A DNA stretch of 64,000 nt from Aggregicoccus sp. 17bor-14 (GTDB lineage: Bacteria > Myxococcota > Myxococcia > Myxococcales > Myxococcaceae), in the NCBI RefSeq assembly GCF_009659535.1, contig NZ_VJZZ01000010.1, positions 232,071-296,070 on the forward strand, written 5' to 3'. This document shows positions 29,968 through 38,412 of the stretch, one piece after another (position 1 is the stretch's first letter; every line of letters starts with the position of its first letter). The translations under genes were made by a program, and so were the position numbers. The notes beneath the pieces were generated by a model. It ran no database searches. It was not told the origin of the DNA and saw only the letters and a list, made by a program, of their open reading frames with translations.

Positions 29968-31521
29968 ATGCGGACGAGGCTCCCGGTGCTCCAGTACAGA
30001 TGGCCGTGTTTTCGAGCCCTTGCGCTCCTGCTGGGGGCCTGTGCCGGGCTCCTCCCCGGGCTCGCCCATCCCGCGCCGCGGATGCTGGCGGTGTCGCTCG
30101 GAGACTGTGCGGACCCGGAGCTGCGCGCGGTGGCGCGCACCCTGGACGAGAAGCTGCGGGGGCGGCTGGGCACGGCCGGCGCGGGGGCGGCGGAGCTCGC
30201 GCAGGGCCTGCGCCCCGAGGCCACCCGGACCCCGGACGAGCTGCGCCGGCAGCTCGAGGCGGCCGAGACCCAGTTCTACAACGCGCGCAACGCGGCGGCG
30301 GCGCGCCAGCTGACCGAGGCGCTCGCGGACATCGAGCGGCTGGCGCCCGGCGAGGAGCGGCGGGGGCTGGCCATCGAGGCGCGCCTGCTGCAGGCCCAGG
30401 TGCTGCGCGCCATGGGCCGCTTCGGCGAGGCGGACGAGTCCTTCCGCCACGTGCTGCGGCTCGCGCCGAACTACCGGCTGGACGTGAACTACTTCGCCCC
30501 CAGCACGCGCGCGGCCTTCGAGAAGGTGCGCAAGGGGCTGCAGGCGCTGGCGCCCACGCTGCTGCAGGTGGGCTCCACGCCGGCCGGCGCGGAGGTGTAC
30601 CTGGACGGGGTGGCCGTGGGGCGCACGCCCTTCAAGGGGAGCTTTCCGCCCGGCCCCTACCAGCTGCAGGTGGTGAAGGGCGCGGGCCGCTCCTTCCCGC
30701 GGCCGCTGCAGCTGCCCGAGGGGGGCACCGCGCTCGAGCAGCAGGTGGACCTGGGCTTCGAGGGCTCGGTGCAGGCGGGGCAGCCGCTGTGCCTCCAGGG
30801 GCGCGAGGGGACGGCAGACCCGCTGCGCCCAGCGGTGAAGCTCGGGGCGCTCCTGGGGGTGGAGGAGATCGTGGTGCTGCGGCTGCAGCGCCAGCTCGGG
30901 GGCCCCGGGTGGGTGACGGCCTCGCTGCTCAACGCCCAGGGCGGCCAGCGCGTGCGCGAGGGCAGCCTCAAGACGGGCGCCGGCGCGGGCGCCGAGGCGG
31001 ACGCTGCGCTCGCAGACCTCGCGCTCTTCATCGTGACGGGGCAGGGGGCGCCCGGCGTGGTGCAGGGGCCGGCGCAGCTCGTCCAGGCCCCCGCGCCGCC
31101 GCCGCCGCCCGCCGCTGCGCCGGCGCTCGCGGCCGCGCAGGCCCGTACGCCCGCGGACCCGGGGCAGGCCGCGAAGCGGCGCCAGGTCCTGCGGGTGGGC
31201 AGCTACGTGGCCGGCGGCGCCGCGCTCGCGGCGTTCACCACCGCCGGCGTGCTCTACGAGCGCTCGCAGGCCGAGCGCGAGGTGCTCGCGCTGCGCGCGC
31301 CCGACGGCGTGCTGCGCGCGGACGATGTGCCGGGGGCCCAGCTGTACCGCGACCTGCAGAGCCGCGGGCGCACCATCACCGGCCTCGTCGTGGGCGGCGG
31401 CGTGGCCGCGCTCGCCGGCGGCGCCCTCTACTTCTTCTCGCGCGAGCCGGAGGGGCACCTCCAGGTGTCCGCGGGGCTCGCGCCCGACGCGATGGGAGTG
31501 CAGGTCCATGGCCAGTTCTGA
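29968..31521 (+). CDS. PEGA-domain envelope protein with TPR-like N-terminus
   Basis: 517 aa. Signal peptide at about 12-37 (ALALLLGACAGLLPGLAHP). Residues 85-170 are TPR-like helices (AETQFYNARNAAAARQLTEA, then LRAMGRFGEADESFRHVLRL). A PEGA domain follows at about 198-260 (STPAGAEVYLDGVAVGRTPF). Then come a poorly conserved domain, a Pro/Ala linker, and two hydrophobic segments (about 410-425 and 470-487) near the end. PEGA domains are surface-layer or cell-wall related. It opens a rightward group of envelope genes and overlaps the next small lipoprotein gene by 14 nt. Confidence 0.78.
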   Translation: MRTRLPVLQYRWPCFRALALLLGACAGLLPGLAHPAPRMLAVSLGDCADPELRAVARTLDEKLRGRLGTAGAGAAELAQGLRPEATRTPDELRRQLEAAETQFYNARNAAAARQLTEALADIERLAPGEERRGLAIEARLLQAQVLRAMGRFGEADESFRHVLRLAPNYRLDVNYFAPSTRAAFEKVRKGLQALAPTLLQVGSTPAGAEVYLDGVAVGRTPFKGSFPPGPYQLQVVKGAGRSFPRPLQLPEGGTALEQQVDLGFEGSVQAGQPLCLQGREGTADPLRPAVKLGALLGVEEIVVLRLQRQLGGPGWVTASLLNAQGGQRVREGSLKTGAGAGAEADAALADLALFIVTGQGAPGVVQGPAQLVQAPAPPPPPAAAPALAAAQARTPADPGQAAKRRQVLRVGSYVAGGAALAAFTTAGVLYERSQAEREVLALRAPDGVLRADDVPGAQLYRDLQSRGRTITGLVVGGGVAALAGGALYFFSREPEGHLQVSAGLAPDAMGVQVHGQF

Positions 31522-31732
31522 GAACGCCGGGCGGGCGCGCGCCGCGCGCGGCGCCCTCCTGCTGCTCGCGCTCGCGCTGGGCGGCTGCAACCTCGGCGGG
31601 GCGGTGACCGCCTGCAGCGAGGACAGCGACTGCCCCGAGAGCAGCCACTGCGACGCCGAGCTCGAGGCGTGCGTGAGCGGCGTAGGCGATGCGGCCGCGC
31701 CGGACGCCGGCGCACCGGACGCGGGGCGCTGA
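31508..31732 (+). CDS. small cysteine-containing lipoprotein
   Basis: 74 aa. The lipobox LALGGC is preceded by an Arg-rich start and a short Leu-rich core. The mature part has the pattern CSEDSDCPESSHCDAELEAC, a small Cys knot-like unit, followed by an Asp/Ala/Gly/Pro tail (PDAGAPDAG). The same CxEQSECPxxxxC pattern opens the next protein, so the two may be related by duplication. The start overlaps the PEGA gene end, so translation is likely coupled. Function unknown. Confidence 0.75.
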   Translation: MASSENAGRARAARGALLLLALALGGCNLGGAVTACSEDSDCPESSHCDAELEACVSGVGDAAAPDAGAPDAGR

Positions 31733-31760
31733 CGTGAACCGATCCTTCGAGGTGCTCCCG

Positions 31761-33200
31761 ATGCGCCCTCTCCAGACCCTGCTCGCCCTGCTGGCCCTCA
31801 CCGCCGCCGCGGCTCTCGCCGGCTGCGGCCTGCCCGCCTCCTGCGCGGAGCAGTCCGAGTGTCCCCAGGCCACCGTGTGCGCGCTGGGGCAGTGCCGGCT
31901 CGCGTGCCCCTGCGCAGACGGCGAGCAGTGCGTGGACGGCGCCTGCTACGCCGAGCAGTGCGCCGCGGGCGTGGTGTGCGCCGCCGGCACGGTGTGCGTG
32001 GGCGAGAGCTGTGGGGACCCGCAGTGCGGTGGCCAGGACTGCGGCGACAAGGTGTGCGACCCGCAGTCGCACGCGTGCGTGGAGTGCCTCGGCGACGCGC
32101 AGTGCCCGTGGGCGAGCTTTCACTGCGACGCCGCGGCCGGCGCGTGCGTGTGCCGCGCCACCGAGACGACGGAGGAGAGCTGCGCGGACGGCGCGGACAA
32201 CGACTGCGACCGCGCGGCGGACTGCGCGGATACCTCCTGCGATGCGCGCGCCTGCGAGGGCGGGGGCACCTGCCGCCAGGGCGCCTGCTGCCACGCGAAG
32301 ACCACCCGCGAGGAGAACTGCTCGGACGGCGTGGACGACGACTGCGACGGCAAGATCGACTGCGCGGATGACAACTGCATCGACCAGCTCTGCCAGGCCG
32401 AAGGCGCGTGCACCCAGGCGTCGCGCTGCCTCGCCAACGGCAGCTGCGCGGTGCCGGTGAACAAGCCGTCCTTCACGCAGTGCCGCCCTGCCGGGAGCGA
32501 CGCGTGCGACCCGCCCGAGTACTGCACGGGCAACTCGCCCACGTGCCCGCCGGATGCGGTCGCGCTCGCCGGCACCCTGTGCCGGGACCGCCAGCCGGGA
32601 GACCTCTGCGACCGGGTGGAGACGTGCGATGGCAAGAGCCGGACCTGTCCCCCGGATGCGCTCGAGCCCTCCGGAACGCTGTGCAGGGCGGCGCAGGGAC
32701 TGTGCGACCGCGACGACTTCTGCACGGGCCTCAGCCGTACCTGCACGGACCTCCGGAAGCTCCAAGGGGAGCAGTGCCGCCCGGCCAACGGAGAGTGCGA
32801 TCCCGCGGATGTCTGCGACGGGAGCAGCATCGCCTGCCAGTTCGTCTACACGCAGAACGGGACGCCCTGCGCCTTCGACGACAACCGCTGCACGATGGAC
32901 ATGTGCAACGGGGACGGCGCCTGCACCGCACCGAAACTCTACGATGGCGCCGCCTGCCCCGAAGGCCCTAGCGGGACGGTCTGCTGCGCAGGGCAGAACG
33001 CCTGCTTCGACCTGCAGACCGACGACGCCCACTGTGGCACCTGCGATACGCGCTGCTCGGCGTTGCCGGGCAGCAAGACGTGCCAGAGCGGCGACTGCTG
33101 CGAGCAGTGCCCGGACGACCCGCCCGACAACCTCTGCTGCGGCAACCGCCAGTGCACCTTCAAGACCATCGGCGGCAACCGCGTCAGCATCTGCCAGTAG
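31761..33200 (+). CDS. cysteine-rich lipoprotein with MopE-type and disintegrin-like repeats
   Basis: 479 aa from the ATG at 31761 (GAGGTG upstream; a GTG at 31734 is possible). Lipobox LAGC with Cys22. An EGF-like Cys-rich part (28-130) is followed by two copies of the metal-binding motif seen in MopE-type proteins (CADGADNDCDRAADCAD at 141-157, CSDGVDDDCDGKIDCADDNC at 187-206). A block at 241-396 has repeats like animal ADAM/snake-venom disintegrin domains (CDPPEYCTGNSPTCPPD, CDRVETCDGKSRTCPPD, CDRDDFCTGLSRTC, CDPADVCDGSSIAC). The tail (400-479) is again Cys-rich. It is very probably a disulfide-bonded surface protein, with adhesion as a guess. Codon use in the repeat block is looser than around it. 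Confidence 0.82.
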   Translation: MRPLQTLLALLALTAAAALAGCGLPASCAEQSECPQATVCALGQCRLACPCADGEQCVDGACYAEQCAAGVVCAAGTVCVGESCGDPQCGGQDCGDKVCDPQSHACVECLGDAQCPWASFHCDAAAGACVCRATETTEESCADGADNDCDRAADCADTSCDARACEGGGTCRQGACCHAKTTREENCSDGVDDDCDGKIDCADDNCIDQLCQAEGACTQASRCLANGSCAVPVNKPSFTQCRPAGSDACDPPEYCTGNSPTCPPDAVALAGTLCRDRQPGDLCDRVETCDGKSRTCPPDALEPSGTLCRAAQGLCDRDDFCTGLSRTCTDLRKLQGEQCRPANGECDPADVCDGSSIACQFVYTQNGTPCAFDDNRCTMDMCNGDGACTAPKLYDGAACPEGPSGTVCCAGQNACFDLQTDDAHCGTCDTRCSALPGSKTCQSGDCCEQCPDDPPDNLCCGNRQCTFKTIGGNRVSICQ

Positions 33201-33296
33201 GGCGGTGTAAGGGCGGGGGCCTCCGTGTGGGCGCGCAGGCCGGGCGCGCCCCGCTGCGCAGGGAGCGGGCGCCGCGCTACAGTGCGCGCCGCCCGC

Positions 33297-34037
33297 ATGC
33301 CGCTGCTCGCGCTCCTCGTCCTCGCCCTCCTGGCACCCACCGCCGCGCTCGCCCAGGGTGACGGCCGCATCGCCTACCTCTCGCGTCAGCTCGAGCGGGC
33401 CAAGGATCCGCGCGTGCGCGCGCAGTCCGCGCTCGTGCTCGGCGCCACCGAGGATCCGGAGGCGCTCCAGCCGCTGTGCCGGGCGCTCGCGGACCCGAGC
33501 GAGCTGGTGCGCGCGGCCGCCGCGCGCAGCCTCGGCACGCTGGGGGAGCCCGGAGGCCTGGACTGCCTGCACGCGCGCCCCAGCGACCCGGACGCCGAGG
33601 CCGAGCGCGCCCGGAAGGAGGCGCTGGGCGCGCTGCAGGCCGCGCGCGACCGCCCGCCGCGCTTCTACCTCGCGTTCGCGGGCGTGGCGGACAAGTCGGG
33701 GCAGCTGGACGCGGCGCTCACCCAGCTCGCGGAGGCGCGCCTGCGCCGCAAGCTCGCCTCGCTCGGCGCCCTGCTTGCGCCCGCGGACGAGTCCAAGGCG
33801 AACGCGAAGAGCGTGCTCAAGAAGCGCCGCCTCAAGGGCTACCGCCTCAGCGCCGAGGTGCTCCCGGGCCCCGGCGGCGGGCTGAAGCTCGCGCTGCTGT
33901 GCATGACCTACCCCGAGCAGTCCCTCCTGGGCCAGGTGGAGGTGAAGGCCTCCGGCGCCAAGCCCGCTGACCTCCTCAAGGCCCTCGCCCCGCGTGCCGT
34001 GGACGAGGCCGCCCAGACCTTCGAGTGGAGCCCCTGA
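33297..34037 (+). CDS. HEAT-repeat exported protein
   Basis: 246 aa from the ATG at 33297. Signal peptide (PLLALLVLALLAPTAALAQ, cleavage about residue 20). Residues 24-105 form HEAT repeats (RAQSALVLGATEDPEALQPL, then LVRAAAARSLGTLGEPGGL). The second half is an alpha/beta domain without a recognised family (FYLAFAGVADKSGQLDAAL). It is probably periplasmic. It overlaps nothing upstream but nearly touches the next gene (HAMP protein at 34040), so the two are likely one transcript. Confidence 0.75.
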   Translation: MPLLALLVLALLAPTAALAQGDGRIAYLSRQLERAKDPRVRAQSALVLGATEDPEALQPLCRALADPSELVRAAAARSLGTLGEPGGLDCLHARPSDPDAEAERARKEALGALQAARDRPPRFYLAFAGVADKSGQLDAALTQLAEARLRRKLASLGALLAPADESKANAKSVLKKRRLKGYRLSAEVLPGPGGGLKLALLCMTYPEQSLLGQVEVKASGAKPADLLKALAPRAVDEAAQTFEWSP

Positions 34038-34039
34038 CC

Positions 34040-34864
34040 ATGCCCCCGACCGCGACCCTCGTGACCCCTCCGCCCGGTGCGGTGAACCGCCGCCTGCGCA
34101 ACTACCTGCTCGAGCCGCGCTTCCAGCTCAAGTTCACCAGCTACATCGTGCTCTCCTCGCTGGTGCTCTCGGTGCTGCTGGGCGCCTTCCTCGTGCACAC
34201 CACGCGCGTGCTGATGCAGGAGACCGAGTCCGCCGTCGAGGCGCGCTCGCGCGCGGCGGAGGCGAGCCGCAGCGTGTCCACCGCCACGCTCAACAACGAG
34301 CTGCTCGCGCGCATGGACGACCCCGCGTTCGAGGCGCAGCTCAAGGCCAAGTCCCAGGCCATCGACGCGGCGTACGAGGCCGAGCGCTCGGCCATCGTGC
34401 AGCAGCGCGCCGAGCTGGTGCACCGCCAGCGCCTCACCTGGGTGGTGCTCGCCGGCTGCCTCCTGGGCTTCATCGTCTTCGTGGCGCTCGCCACCATCGT
34501 CGCCACGCACCGCATCGTGGGGCCGCTGATGCGCATCCGCCGCATCGTGCAGGCGGTGGCGGACGGGCAGCTGCAGGGACACCTGCACGCGCTGCGCGAG
34601 CGCGACGAGCTGAAGGAGACCTTCGAGTCCGTGAGCCGCATGGTGCAGCGGCTGCGCGAGCGGCAGGAGGAGGACGTGCTCGAGCTCTCGCGCGCGCTCG
34701 CGCAGGCGGAGGCGGGCGGGCTCGCCGCAGGCGCCCTCGGCGAGCTGCGCGCGCTCGAGGCCCGCATGCGCCACCGCCTGGACGACGGGGACTCGCGCGC
34801 GGCGTTCGCCCCCGCGCCCGGCGCCGCAGCCGCGGGCCGGGGCGTCAGCTCGCGGAGAGGGTGA
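34040..34864 (+). CDS. two-TM HAMP-domain protein without output domain
   Basis: 274 aa from the ATG at 34040; a GTG at 34025 overlapping the previous gene would add 5 residues. Two membrane segments (about 31-55 and 134-158) enclose a helical periplasmic part of about 80 residues. A HAMP domain follows (about 158-212, VGPLMRIRRIVQAVADGQL) and then a coiled coil and an Ala/Gly-rich tail. There is no kinase, GGDEF or chemoreceptor output domain, so it may be a regulator acting through coiled-coil contacts or the remnant of a larger receptor. The last 20 nt overlap the 3' end of the opposing helicase gene. Confidence 0.78.
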   Translation: MPPTATLVTPPPGAVNRRLRNYLLEPRFQLKFTSYIVLSSLVLSVLLGAFLVHTTRVLMQETESAVEARSRAAEASRSVSTATLNNELLARMDDPAFEAQLKAKSQAIDAAYEAERSAIVQQRAELVHRQRLTWVVLAGCLLGFIVFVALATIVATHRIVGPLMRIRRIVQAVADGQLQGHLHALRERDELKETFESVSRMVQRLRERQEEDVLELSRALAQAEAGGLAAGALGELRALEARMRHRLDDGDSRAAFAPAPGAAAAGRGVSSRRG

Positions 34865-37800
34865 GCCCCATCTCGGTGAGCTCCTGGTGCACGCGCAGCC
34901 GCGCCTGCGCCCAGGGCAGCGCCTCCACGCGGTAGCCGGCGAGCGCGGCGAGCAGCTGCCCCCGGTAGCTCGCGTGGCCGGGGTCCGCGATGATCACCAC
35001 CCCGCGGTCCGCGTGCGAGCGGATGAGCCGGCCCACCCCCTGGCGCAGCTGCAGCAGCGCGCGCGGCAGCCGGTAGCCCACGAAGCCCCAGTGCGCGTTT
35101 CCTCCTCCTCCGGCACTGCGCCCCGCGAGCGCCTCCTCGCGGGCGGTGACGAGCGGGCGGCCCGCGGGCTCGAGCGGCAGCTTGTCGATGAAGACGCAGC
35201 CCACGCCGCGCCCGGGGATGTCCACGCCCTGCCAGAAGCTCTTGGTGCCCAGGAGCACCGTGCCCGCGTCGCGCTCCTGGCGCGCCGCGAGCGAGCGGCC
35301 GTGGCCGCGCGTCTGGCGCAGCACCTCGATGCCCCGCGGCTCCAGCCGCGACTGCACCTCGCGCGCCACGCGCTCGAGCCGCCGCGTGGAGGCGAAGAGC
35401 CCCAGCACCCGGCCGCCCATCACCTGGGCGAGCCCCGCCACGCGCCCCGCCGCCCACTCGACGAACGCGTCCTCGTGCGCGCGCGGCGCGTCCGTCACCA
35501 GCACCACCAGCGCCTGGCGCTGCAGGTCGAAGGGGGAGGGGGCGCTGAGCACGCGGGGGGGCACCCGCTCGTTGGGCCCCTGCCTGCGCCCCTCGAGGCC
35601 GAGGCGGCGCAGCACGTAGGGCGCCTGGGGCCCGGTGCTCAGTGTGGCGGAGGTGAGCACCAGCGCGCGCTTCTGCGCCGCGAAGTCCTTCGACACGAAG
35701 CCCGACACGTCCACCGGCTGCGCGACCACGCTCCAGCCGCGCCGCCGCGGCACCGCGCTCGCCGCGTAGCAGCGCCCGGGCGCGGGCTCGTCCGCCAGCT
35801 CCTGCGCGAGCGTGGCGAGCTCCTGCAGCTCGGTGGTGGCTCCGGACAGCTCGCGCTCGAGCGCGGGCTGGCGCACCGCGAGCTCCGGCAGGCACTCCGG
35901 CACCCGCAGGGTGAGCAGCTTGTGCAGCACGTCCAGCGCCTCGCGCAGCCCGAGCAGCCCGTCGCGCACCGGCGCCCAGGCGGCGCTCGCGCGCACCGCG
36001 TCCGTCACCCGCACCTCGGGCGCGTACGCGGCCTCCTCCACCTCCTCGGCTCCGGCGGCCGCCGCCTCGGCCGCGGCGGCCGGCACGCAGAAGGCCGTCA
36101 CCGCCTCGCCCAGCCCCTGCACCGAGCGCCCGAGCGAGGCGAGGCTGCCCTCCACCTCGCTCATCACCCCGCGCGCCTGGCCGAGCCGCGAGGAGAAGAG
36201 CGCGCGGCGCAGCTCGGCGAAGAGCCCGCGCCGCCCGTCGCGCCCGTGCAGCCGCTCGAAGAGCCGGGCGAAGGCGGGGTCCGAGAGCTCCGAGGAGAGC
36301 GCCTGGGTGGCCACGTCCTCCACCTCGTGCGCCTCGTCCAGCACCAGGTGCTCGAGCTTCGGGTAGCGCTGGGGCCACGCGAACGCGAGCGACTGGTTCA
36401 CCACCAGCACGTCCGCCGCCTTCGCCTGGGCCACGGCCGAGTGGTAGGCGCAGCGGTGGTAGTGCGCGCAGCGCTCGCCCAGCGTGGTGGACGCCTCCGA
36501 GCGCAGCTGGGGCAGCAGCGCGTGGGTGACGGGGAAGCGCTCTCGAAACCAGTGCGAGAGCCGGTCCAGGTCTCCGTCCGGGCTGCGGCGCAGGTAGGCG
36601 CGCAGGTAGGCGCGCGGGGCGCGCGCGCCGTGGCCCATGCCGGGCTCCACCAGCGTGGCCTCGAGCGCGCGGCGGCGGCACAGGTAGTTGGTCTGGCCCT
36701 TGAGCAGCGCGTAGCCGAAGGCGCCGCCGGTGGCGCGGTGCAGGCGCGGCAGATCCTTCTCGATGAGCTGGTCCTGCAGCGTCTTGGTGTGCGGCGCCAC
36801 CCCCACCTTGCGCCCGTTGCGCGCGGCGAAGAGGGCAGCGGGCGCGAGGTACGCGAGGCTCTTGCCGGTGCCGGTGCCCGCCTCCACCGCGAGCATCCCG
36901 CCCTCGGAGAGCGTGCGCGCCACGGCCTGGGCCATGTCCAGCTGCGCGGCGCGCGGGGCGAAGCCGCCCGGCTCGCGCTCGAGCGCGCCGCCGGGGCCGA
37001 GCAGCGCCTGCACCTCGGCCTCCGTCACCGGCTCCACCGGGCGCTCGGGCTCTCCGTCCTTGGGCGGCGGCGGGCTCACCTTGCCGTCGCGCCGCAGGCG
37101 CTCGGGGCGGCCCGGTGAGAAGCCCGCGGAGGTGAGCGTGAGCGGCACCGGGGTGCGCCGGCACGCCTCCCACAGCCCCGAGAGCAGCTGCAGCAGGGGC
37201 TGGGCCTCGGCGCCAGACTCGGAGCCACCGGCCTCGCCCGCCTCGGCCTGGGCGAGCCGCAGCGCGGCGCGCGGGCGCGGGTCCAGCGTGGTGAGCAGGT
37301 CCGCCACGTCCTCGGCGCGCCCCTCGCGGATGCAGCCCGCGAGCGCGTGCAGCAGCACGGCGTGGGTGGACTCGCAGTCGCTCATCGCGCGGTGGCGCGT
37401 GCGCCCCTCGAGCCCCGCCCAGCGCAGCAGCGCCTCGAGCGAGTGGCTGGGCAGCTCCGGGTGCAGGTAGTGCAGGAGCTCGCAGGAGTCGAGCAGCGGG
37501 GCGGAGATGGGCCCTAGCAGGTCCGGGAGGAAGCCCTTCTCGAAGGGGGCGTTGTGCGCGACCACCGTCCAGCCGCGCAGCTGCTCGCGCAGCTGGGGCA
37601 CGAGCGCGGCGAGCGGCGGCCGGTCCGCGAGCATCGCGTCCTCGATGCCGGTGAGGCGCCGGATGGCGATGGGCAGCGGGCGCGAGGGGCGGAAGAGGTG
37701 CGCCACGCGGCCCACCTCGCGGCCCCCCTCCACGAAGAGCGCCCCCAGCTCGATGACCTCGTCCACGCGGGGGTCCAACCCCGTCGTCTCGAGGTCGAGG

Positions 37801-37874
37801 AACACGTGTCGGGTGAAGAGCTCGGCGGCGCCGCCCATCTCGGCGCGGACGCTAGCCCTCTCGTCCGACATCAT
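34845..37874 (-). CDS. dinG: DnaQ-like exonuclease fused to DinG/XPD-type helicase
   Basis: 1009 aa. N-terminal 3'-5' exonuclease of the DEDD type: FLDLETTG (25-32), VAHNAPFEK, and HRAMSDCESTH. Then a superfamily 2 helicase: Walker A EAGTGTGKSLAY (about 330), a Cys cluster expected to bind a 4Fe-4S cluster (YLCRRR near 398, ERCAHYHRCAY near 468), the DEAH box LVLDEAHEVED (near 511), and C-terminal helicase motifs (GTKSFWQGVDIPG, GVGRLIRSHADRG). This exonuclease-helicase fusion is known from Gram-positive DinG proteins. Expected role: DNA repair at structured or RNA-containing substrates. It is leftward and alone. Confidence 0.9.
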   Translation of the reverse strand: MMSDERASVRAEMGGAAELFTRHVFLDLETTGLDPRVDEVIELGALFVEGGREVGRVAHLFRPSRPLPIAIRRLTGIEDAMLADRPPLAALVPQLREQLRGWTVVAHNAPFEKGFLPDLLGPISAPLLDSCELLHYLHPELPSHSLEALLRWAGLEGRTRHRAMSDCESTHAVLLHALAGCIREGRAEDVADLLTTLDPRPRAALRLAQAEAGEAGGSESGAEAQPLLQLLSGLWEACRRTPVPLTLTSAGFSPGRPERLRRDGKVSPPPPKDGEPERPVEPVTEAEVQALLGPGGALEREPGGFAPRAAQLDMAQAVARTLSEGGMLAVEAGTGTGKSLAYLAPAALFAARNGRKVGVAPHTKTLQDQLIEKDLPRLHRATGGAFGYALLKGQTNYLCRRRALEATLVEPGMGHGARAPRAYLRAYLRRSPDGDLDRLSHWFRERFPVTHALLPQLRSEASTTLGERCAHYHRCAYHSAVAQAKAADVLVVNQSLAFAWPQRYPKLEHLVLDEAHEVEDVATQALSSELSDPAFARLFERLHGRDGRRGLFAELRRALFSSRLGQARGVMSEVEGSLASLGRSVQGLGEAVTAFCVPAAAAEAAAAGAEEVEEAAYAPEVRVTDAVRASAAWAPVRDGLLGLREALDVLHKLLTLRVPECLPELAVRQPALERELSGATTELQELATLAQELADEPAPGRCYAASAVPRRRGWSVVAQPVDVSGFVSKDFAAQKRALVLTSATLSTGPQAPYVLRRLGLEGRRQGPNERVPPRVLSAPSPFDLQRQALVVLVTDAPRAHEDAFVEWAAGRVAGLAQVMGGRVLGLFASTRRLERVAREVQSRLEPRGIEVLRQTRGHGRSLAARQERDAGTVLLGTKSFWQGVDIPGRGVGCVFIDKLPLEPAGRPLVTAREEALAGRSAGGGGNAHWGFVGYRLPRALLQLRQGVGRLIRSHADRGVVIIADPGHASYRGQLLAALAGYRVEALPWAQARLRVHQELTEMGLTLSAS

Positions 37875-37920
37875 CGCGGCCGCTGCATCGGAGACATCGT
37901 CGGGTGAGGCGCTCGCCCGC

Positions 37921-38367
37921 CTACTCCACGAGGAAGATGCCGGAGACCATCTGCCCCATCGCGCAGCCGTACTTCAGCGTGCCGCTCTTCGTCGGGGTGA
38001 GGGTGATCTCCACCGCCTTGTTGAGCGGGAGCTCCACGCTGATGTCCGGGTCGCGCATGACCAGGTCCGTGGCGCAGGTCTCGTCCGTGGCGCGGGTGAC
38101 CACCAGGCGCACCGGCTCGCCGCGCTTGAGCGTGACGGGGCTGGGCTCGAAGCCGTTCTGGGTCACGCGCAGCGCCACGGTGCGCACCTCGCCCGCGGGC
38201 GCAGGCTTCTCGCCCGCGGCCTCCCCGGACTTCGAGGCGGCCACGGGCTTCGGCGCGGGCGCAGGCTTGGACGCGGGCGCTGCGGCGCGCGCGCTCGCCG
38301 CGTGGAGCATCAGGGCGCTGGCGGTGAGGGCCAGCGCGGTCTTGATCAGGCGGGAGAAGGCGTGCAT
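37921..38367 (-). CDS. exported cupredoxin-domain protein
   Basis: 148 aa. Signal peptide (cleavage near ASARA, residue 27), an Ala/Lys/Pro linker to about 58, then a cupredoxin-like domain. It contains TVALRVTQNGFEPSPVTLK, DETCATDLVMRDPDI and the C-terminal YGCAMGQMVSGIFLVE. Cys in CATD and the CAMGQM loop match the Cys/Met metal ligands of the EfeO-like cupredoxin family that accompanies heavy-metal transporters. No His ligand is visible in the loop. Likely periplasmic copper binding. It directly follows the Pro-rich protein gene on the same strand with a 45-bp gap. Confidence 0.8.
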   Translation of the reverse strand: MHAFSRLIKTALALTASALMLHAASARAAAPASKPAPAPKPVAASKSGEAAGEKPAPAGEVRTVALRVTQNGFEPSPVTLKRGEPVRLVVTRATDETCATDLVMRDPDISVELPLNKAVEITLTPTKSGTLKYGCAMGQMVSGIFLVE

Positions 38368-38412
38368 CGCAGGGGCTCGGTGGGGCGGCGGGGAGGAGCT
38401 GGGGGAAGGGGG

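Noticed and set aside
29773..31590. Upstream extension of the alaS frame across the PEGA gene
   Set aside because: It is antisense to a gene with a signal peptide and PEGA domain; AlaS similarity begins at the ATG at 29772.
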